From assembly GCA_019235885.1 (NCBI GenBank), contig JAFAKB010000074.1, positions 62,001 to 126,000 on the forward strand: a stretch of 64,000 nucleotides of DNA, read 5' to 3'. Source of the DNA: Candidatus Eremiobacterota bacterium. GTDB lineage: Bacteria; Vulcanimicrobiota; Vulcanimicrobiia; Vulcanimicrobiales; Vulcanimicrobiaceae. The notes under the pieces were generated by a model that saw only the letters and a list, made by a program, of their open reading frames with translations, made no database searches and had not been told where the DNA came from. The translations under genes and the position numbers were made by a program. Below, in pieces: positions 60,091 to 64,000 of the stretch; position 1 is the first letter of the stretch; the number at the start of each line of letters is the position of its first letter.

Positions 60091-60786
60091 CTAAATGGTA
60101 TCGTTGTACGTCTCAGCTTCGAGGTGGTCGAGCAGGGCCGATAGTTCTGCGGCGCGGGCGGTGCCAATGCGCTTTGCAGTTCGGGTAATAAGGCGCGGCG
60201 GGATGTCGGTGACGAACTTGCGGAGCGTTTTGAGGGCGGGCTGCACGTCGGCTTTGTCGCTGCCGGTCAGCGCCAAGATGCGCGTCGCGCCGACGACGCC
60301 GAGAAAGTCCAGCGAGTCGGCGTCGTGCAGCGCGATCGCTTCGGGGACGGTTCCGGCTTCGCTGTAGTACATGTGGCCACGCATCGCGGCTTGCACGGCG
60401 GGGAACTTGCGCATCGGAAAACCGGCCGCGCGCAACACGGCTTCGCTCGTCTCGGCCGCGCGGTCGCCGTGCTCCATTCCCGGCTTCTCGTACGGCGGAA
60501 AGGCCGCCATGTCGTGCAGCATCGCGGCGGCGAACAGCACGTCCGTATCGACCTTCAGCCCGTCGCCTTGGGCCACTTCGGTCGCCAGCTGATAGTCGCG
60601 CTCCGAATGCTGCCAGCCCCAACCGGGATGGTGAAATTTCGCGCGTACCATCTCGTAGATCGCCACTTTCCAGGGAGCGTCGAGCGCGATCCCGGTCGCG
60701 GTTTGCGTGCCGGCGCCGGTTGCGCGCATGCCGGGAACGACGAGCAGCGCGCAGGTCAGCAGCGCGGCGGAAGCAAGGCGTTTCAT
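60091..60786 (-). CDS. exported HD-domain protein
   Basis: The 231-residue protein starts with a signal peptide (KRLASAALLTCALLVVPGMR). An HD-type phosphohydrolase-like domain follows: HPGWGWQHSERDYQLA with the first histidine, LFAAAMLHDMAAFPPYEK with the HD pair, MRGHMYYSEAG, and ALHDADSLDFLGVVGATRIL with the last aspartate. HD enzymes are usually cytosolic, so an exported one is uncommon. It lies against the purine genes, opposite guaA and purD. A role in extracellular nucleotide turnover is speculative. Confidence 0.75.
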   Translation of the reverse strand: MKRLASAALLTCALLVVPGMRATGAGTQTATGIALDAPWKVAIYEMVRAKFHHPGWGWQHSERDYQLATEVAQGDGLKVDTDVLFAAAMLHDMAAFPPYEKPGMEHGDRAAETSEAVLRAAGFPMRKFPAVQAAMRGHMYYSEAGTVPEAIALHDADSLDFLGVVGATRILALTGSDKADVQPALKTLRKFVTDIPPRLITRTAKRIGTARAAELSALLDHLEAETYNDTI

Positions 60787-60862
60787 GGGCGCGACTTCGC
60801 CGCCCCCGGCAGGATTCCGCGGCGGCTCGGCGCACGTCGGGGGCGCTACGCATGGTCAACGC

Positions 60863-62137
60863 ATGAGGATCCTGATCGTCGGCGGCGGTGCGCGCGAGGA
60901 CGCGCTGTCGTGGCGGCTTGCGGCGTCGCCGTCGTGCGAAGCGCTGTTTCATGCGCCGGGGAACGCCGGGACGGCGGCGCGCGGGACGAACTGGCCGGAC
61001 GTGAGCGCGACCGACGCGCGCACGATCGTGCGGCGCGCGCAAGGCGAGAACATCGATCTGGTCGTGCTCGGTCCGGAGACCGCCATCGCCGCGGCGGTCG
61101 GCGACAAGTGCCGCGACGCCGGGCTCGCGGTGTTCGGCCCGAACCGCAGCGCCGGGCGCCTCGAGACGAGCAAAGTGTTCGCGAAGCGTTTCATGGAGCG
61201 GCACGGGATTCCGACGGCGCGCTTTCGGGTCGTGCACAACCTCGATCAGGCGAAGCGGGCGCTCGAGGGCTGGCGCGGCGGCGCGGTGGTCAAAGCCGAC
61301 GGGCTGGCGGCCGGGAAAGGGGTCGTCGTCTGCGACGACGCGGCGAGCGCGCTCGCGCTGCTGACCGAGTGGTACGGCGGCAACAAGATTCCCGGCGGCG
61401 GCCACGACGTGGTGATCGAGCAAAGGCTCGACGGCCGCGAGGTCAGCGTGTTCGCGATCGGCGACGGGCGCGCGATGGTTCCGTTCGCGGCGGCGTGCGA
61501 CTACAAGCGCGCCGGCGACGACGATAAAGGCCCGAACACCGGCGGGATGGGCGCGTACTCGCCGCCGGCCGGATTCCCCGACGACCTGGTCGACGTCGTG
61601 CGCGCGCGCGTCGTCGCACCGGCGCTGCGCGGTTTGCTCGCCGAAGGCGAGGACTACCGCGGCGTGCTGTACTGCGGGTTGATGTGGACCGCGAACGGAC
61701 CGTACGTGATCGAGTTCAACGCGCGCTTCGGCGATCCGGAGACGCAGGTGCTCATGCCGCGCGCCGGCGGAGACTTCGCGCGGTACCTGCGCTCGGCCGC
61801 CGACGGCGCGCTGGAGATCGATGCCGCCACGTGGTCGAACGACGCGTGCGCCGGCGTCGTGCTGGCGACCTCGCGCTATCCGTACGAGAACACGAAGATA
61901 TCCGGACTCCCTGCGGAGCTTGGTCTTCCCGATGGTGCGGTCGCGTTTTGGGGGACGTCGGCGCGCGAGCCGGACGGTACCGTCTCCTCGCCCGGCGGCC
62001 GCGTGCTGACCGTCAGCGCGCGCGGCCAGACGATCGAAGACGCGCGCGCGCGCGCGTACGACGCGATCGCGGCGCTGAAGAAACGCTTTCCGCCCGGCAC
62101 GCCGCTCGCGTACCGCTCCGACATCGCGCGGCTGTGA
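60863..62137 (+). CDS. purD: phosphoribosylamine-glycine ligase
   Basis: PurD joins phosphoribosylamine and glycine with ATP. The 424-residue ATP-grasp protein opens RILIVGGGAREDALSWRLAA. It shows VLGPETAIAAAVGDKCRDAG, SKVFAKRFMERHGIPTARFR, VKADGLAAGKGVVVCDD, DYKRAGDDDKGPNTGGMGAY and EFNARFGDPETQVLMPR. It starts after a 76-base gap from the HD gene on the other strand and overlaps the ABC permease by 4 bases. Confidence 0.95.
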   Translation: MRILIVGGGAREDALSWRLAASPSCEALFHAPGNAGTAARGTNWPDVSATDARTIVRRAQGENIDLVVLGPETAIAAAVGDKCRDAGLAVFGPNRSAGRLETSKVFAKRFMERHGIPTARFRVVHNLDQAKRALEGWRGGAVVKADGLAAGKGVVVCDDAASALALLTEWYGGNKIPGGGHDVVIEQRLDGREVSVFAIGDGRAMVPFAAACDYKRAGDDDKGPNTGGMGAYSPPAGFPDDLVDVVRARVVAPALRGLLAEGEDYRGVLYCGLMWTANGPYVIEFNARFGDPETQVLMPRAGGDFARYLRSAADGALEIDAATWSNDACAGVVLATSRYPYENTKISGLPAELGLPDGAVAFWGTSAREPDGTVSSPGGRVLTVSARGQTIEDARARAYDAIAALKKRFPPGTPLAYRSDIARL

Positions 62138-63294
62138 CCGCGCTGCGCGAGCTCGCGTCGCGTCCCGCGCGCACCATCTTGACGGTCGCCGGGATCGCGA
62201 TCGGGATCCTGGCGCTGACCGTCGTCGGCTCGCTCGCGGAGCGCTTGCACCAGATCGTCGCGCGCTCGACCGCGCTGAACGGCAACGTGGTCTTCGCAAC
62301 GATTCGGCGTTCCGCGTTGATCGCGCCGGACGCGCGCCGCACGATCGAGTCGGCGTACCGCAAGCTCAGCGCGCTCGACGGCGTGCGCGCCGCGGTGCCC
62401 GAGGTGATCCTGCCGTACGAAAGCGGCAGCGCGAACGCGCGGTTCGGGCCTCCCTCGCTGGTGTTCGGCTTTCCCGACGACGCGCGCGCGGTGCGCGGCG
62501 ACTTCTTCGTCATCGCGCGCGGGCGCGCGGCGGCGCGCGGGGAGCGGCGCGTCGCGCTGATCGGCCCCGATTTCGCCGCCGCCGAGCACGTCGGGCTCGG
62601 CGACGTGATCGCGCTGCAGGGCAACTCGTTCGTCGTCGTCGGCCAGCTCGACAAGACGTACACGATCTTCGACGCCGCGGTCATCGTGCCGCTCACCGAT
62701 GCGCAGGACTTGCTGCGCCAGGACGTGCCGCCCTCGAGCGATCCGCTGCCGCCGAATCCGGTCTCGGCGTTCTTCGTCCTCGCCAAGCCGGGCGCGGACG
62801 TCGGGCTGCTGGCGCGGCGGATCGGCTTGATCGACGGGCTCTCGGCACGCGATCCGCAGGAGGTCGCAAACGCGGTGCGCTCGACGCTCGGCATCTTCGA
62901 CGCGATCGTGTTCGGCGCGGCGCTCGTCGCGCTGCTGATCGGGGCGTTCTCCGTCGTCAACACGATGACGATCGCGGTCACCGAGCGGACCCGCGAGATC
63001 GGGATTCGCAAGGCGATCGGCGCAACCGACGCCGACGTTTTGCTGACGTTCGTCGGTGAGGCGGCGACGATCGGCGCGCTCGGCGGCTTGGCCGGAATCG
63101 TTCTCGGGCTCGTCGTCGTCGGCGCGATCGACGCGCGCAGCGCTGCCGGCGGCAACCTGCAGCTCTTCGCGATCTCGCCGCGCGTCGCGCTGGGCGCGTT
63201 TGCGTTCGCCGTCGCGCTGAGCGCGCTCGCCGGGTTCGTGCCGGCGCTCGCCGCGGCGCGGCTGCTTCCTACCGTCGCGCTGCGCCGCGCATGA
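62134..63294 (+). CDS. MacB/FtsX-type ABC transporter permease
   Basis: This 386-residue membrane protein starts at GTG 62134. An N-terminal transmembrane helix (ILTVAGIAIGILALTVVGSL) is followed by a large extracytoplasmic domain (about residues 40-260). Three helices follow, with FDAIVFGAALVALLIGAFSV, TMTIAVTERTREIGIRKAIG and ARLLPTVALRR. The EIGIRKAIGAT motif is diagnostic for MacB/FtsX-type (type VII) exporters or mechanotransmission complexes. It is coupled to the ATPase gene by ATGA. Confidence 0.9.
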   Translation: MTALRELASRPARTILTVAGIAIGILALTVVGSLAERLHQIVARSTALNGNVVFATIRRSALIAPDARRTIESAYRKLSALDGVRAAVPEVILPYESGSANARFGPPSLVFGFPDDARAVRGDFFVIARGRAAARGERRVALIGPDFAAAEHVGLGDVIALQGNSFVVVGQLDKTYTIFDAAVIVPLTDAQDLLRQDVPPSSDPLPPNPVSAFFVLAKPGADVGLLARRIGLIDGLSARDPQEVANAVRSTLGIFDAIVFGAALVALLIGAFSVVNTMTIAVTERTREIGIRKAIGATDADVLLTFVGEAATIGALGGLAGIVLGLVVVGAIDARSAAGGNLQLFAISPRVALGAFAFAVALSALAGFVPALAAARLLPTVALRRA

Positions 63295-64000
63295 TGCAGG
63301 CACGCGAGCCTGATGCCGACACCACGGAAACGATCGTCGACGTGCGCGACGTGGTCAAGATTCACGCGCCCGGAACGCCGACCGAAGTGCGTGCGCTCGA
63401 CGGCGTCACGTTTGCCGTCCGCGCGGGCGAGTACGTCGCGATCGTCGGCGAGAGCGGGAGCGGAAAGACGACGCTGATGCACGTCCTGGGCGGACTCGAC
63501 CGGCCGACCTCGGGCGACGTCGTCGTCGAGGGCCGTTCGCTCGCGCGCACCTCGCGCCGGCAGCTGGCCGCGATCCGCGCCCGCGCAATCGGCTTCGTCT
63601 TTCAAGGCTTCAATTTGCTGCCGAACCTGGACGCGCGCGAGAACGTCGCGCTCGCCGCGCGCTACGCGCGCCGCGGTGGCAACGAGGCCGCCTCGCGCGC
63701 CGAGCGCGTGCTGCGTGAGGTCGGCCTGGGAGACCGCATGCACCACCGTCCCTCGGCGCTCTCCGGCGGACAGCAGCAGCGCGTCGCGATCGCGCGCGCG
63801 CTGGTCAACGAGCCCGCATTGCTGCTCGCCGACGAGCCGACCGGCGAGCTCGACTCGCGCACGGCCGAGACGGTCCTGGAGCTGCTGAGCGCGCTGAACG
63901 CGCGCGGGCAGACGCTGCTCGTCGTGACCCACAGCGAAGCCGTCTACCGCCGCGCGCGGCGGGTGATCCGGCTCGCCGACGGCAAGATCGTCGCGGACGA
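63291..64000 (+). CDS. ABC transporter ATPase (partial, 3' end off the window)
   Basis: About 236 residues are visible and the frame is open to the right edge. Family motifs are Walker A IVGESGSGKTTLMHVLGG, Q-loop IGFVFQGFNLLPNLDAREN, signature LSGGQQQRVAIARALV, Walker B LLLADEPTGELDS and the H-switch VVTHSEA. This is the LolD/MacB-type ATPase partner of the permease. The start codon overlaps the permease stop. Confidence 0.95.
   Translation, partial: MMQAREPDADTTETIVDVRDVVKIHAPGTPTEVRALDGVTFAVRAGEYVAIVGESGSGKTTLMHVLGGLDRPTSGDVVVEGRSLARTSRRQLAAIRARAIGFVFQGFNLLPNLDARENVALAARYARRGGNEAASRAERVLREVGLGDRMHHRPSALSGGQQQRVAIARALVNEPALLLADEPTGELDSRTAETVLELLSALNARGQTLLVVTHSEAVYRRARRVIRLADGKIVAD

Overview
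The window is high-GC bacterial DNA with short intergenic gaps and many genes that overlap by 1-16 bases, starting often at GTG. Lipobox lipoproteins, a secretin and a prepilin-like protein indicate a diderm. An archaeal-type PurP pair inside an otherwise bacterial purine operon, together with the overall gene style, makes Vulcanimicrobiota/Eremiobacterota (WPS-2) my best guess. That placement is inference; no rRNA gene is present to settle it.

Layout. 1-5.5 kb is an accessory stretch: an alpha/beta hydrolase, a GNAT remnant, a cupin, a membrane protein, a TIR-domain protein, two small genes (one frameshifted), tRNA-Glu and tRNA-Gln, and an HNH protein whose end runs into tRNA-Gln. 5.5-20 kb is core metabolism and surface sugar: two sugar-nucleotidyltransferases, a GT4 glycosyltransferase with a partner barrel protein, a GMC oxidoreductase, pcrA, a tightly overlapping dapB-asd-lysC-dapA lysine operon that runs into a WecG/TagA glycosyltransferase, and an exported YceI protein. 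20.5-26 kb holds a large Rhs/YD-repeat protein with a C-terminal HNH nuclease tip and an overlapping DUF4265 gene that looks like its immunity partner. A lone secretin follows.

29-37.5 kb carries the first copy of a two-gene HTH cassette, comF, DUF427, and the riboflavin genes ribD, ribE, ribBA and ribH. RibBA has an N-terminal XRE-type DNA-binding domain fused to it. 37.5-42.6 kb is an inserted-looking island bounded by the real ribH 3' end on the left and a second, diverged ribH 3' end on the right. It holds two exported proteins (one frameshifted), a decayed LuxR tail, a 49-residue signal-peptide-like ORF preceded by two inverted-repeat elements, a TPR/LuxR regulator, and the second copy of the HTH cassette. 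The two cassette copies share a sigma70-like promoter with a LexA-like box in its spacer, and a leader hairpin with compensatory base changes.

42.6-48.8 kb holds a TonB-C-like exported protein, a zinc-ribbon protein, mtnA, holA, a DUF4397 lipoprotein and a large prepilin-like protein. 48.9-62.1 kb is a nearly complete purine operon: purB, a purC-purE-like fusion, purL, purQ, a purS-like gene, purP, an exported unknown, a second purP, guaA and purD, with an opposing exported HD-domain gene. The window ends in a MacB-type ABC permease and the start of its ATPase.

The strongest candidates for undescribed biology are the peptide plus TPR/LuxR pair, the duplicated LexA-box HTH cassette, the HTH-RibBA fusion, the ribH-bounded island, and the two PurP paralogues with a degenerate PurE-like domain on PurC.
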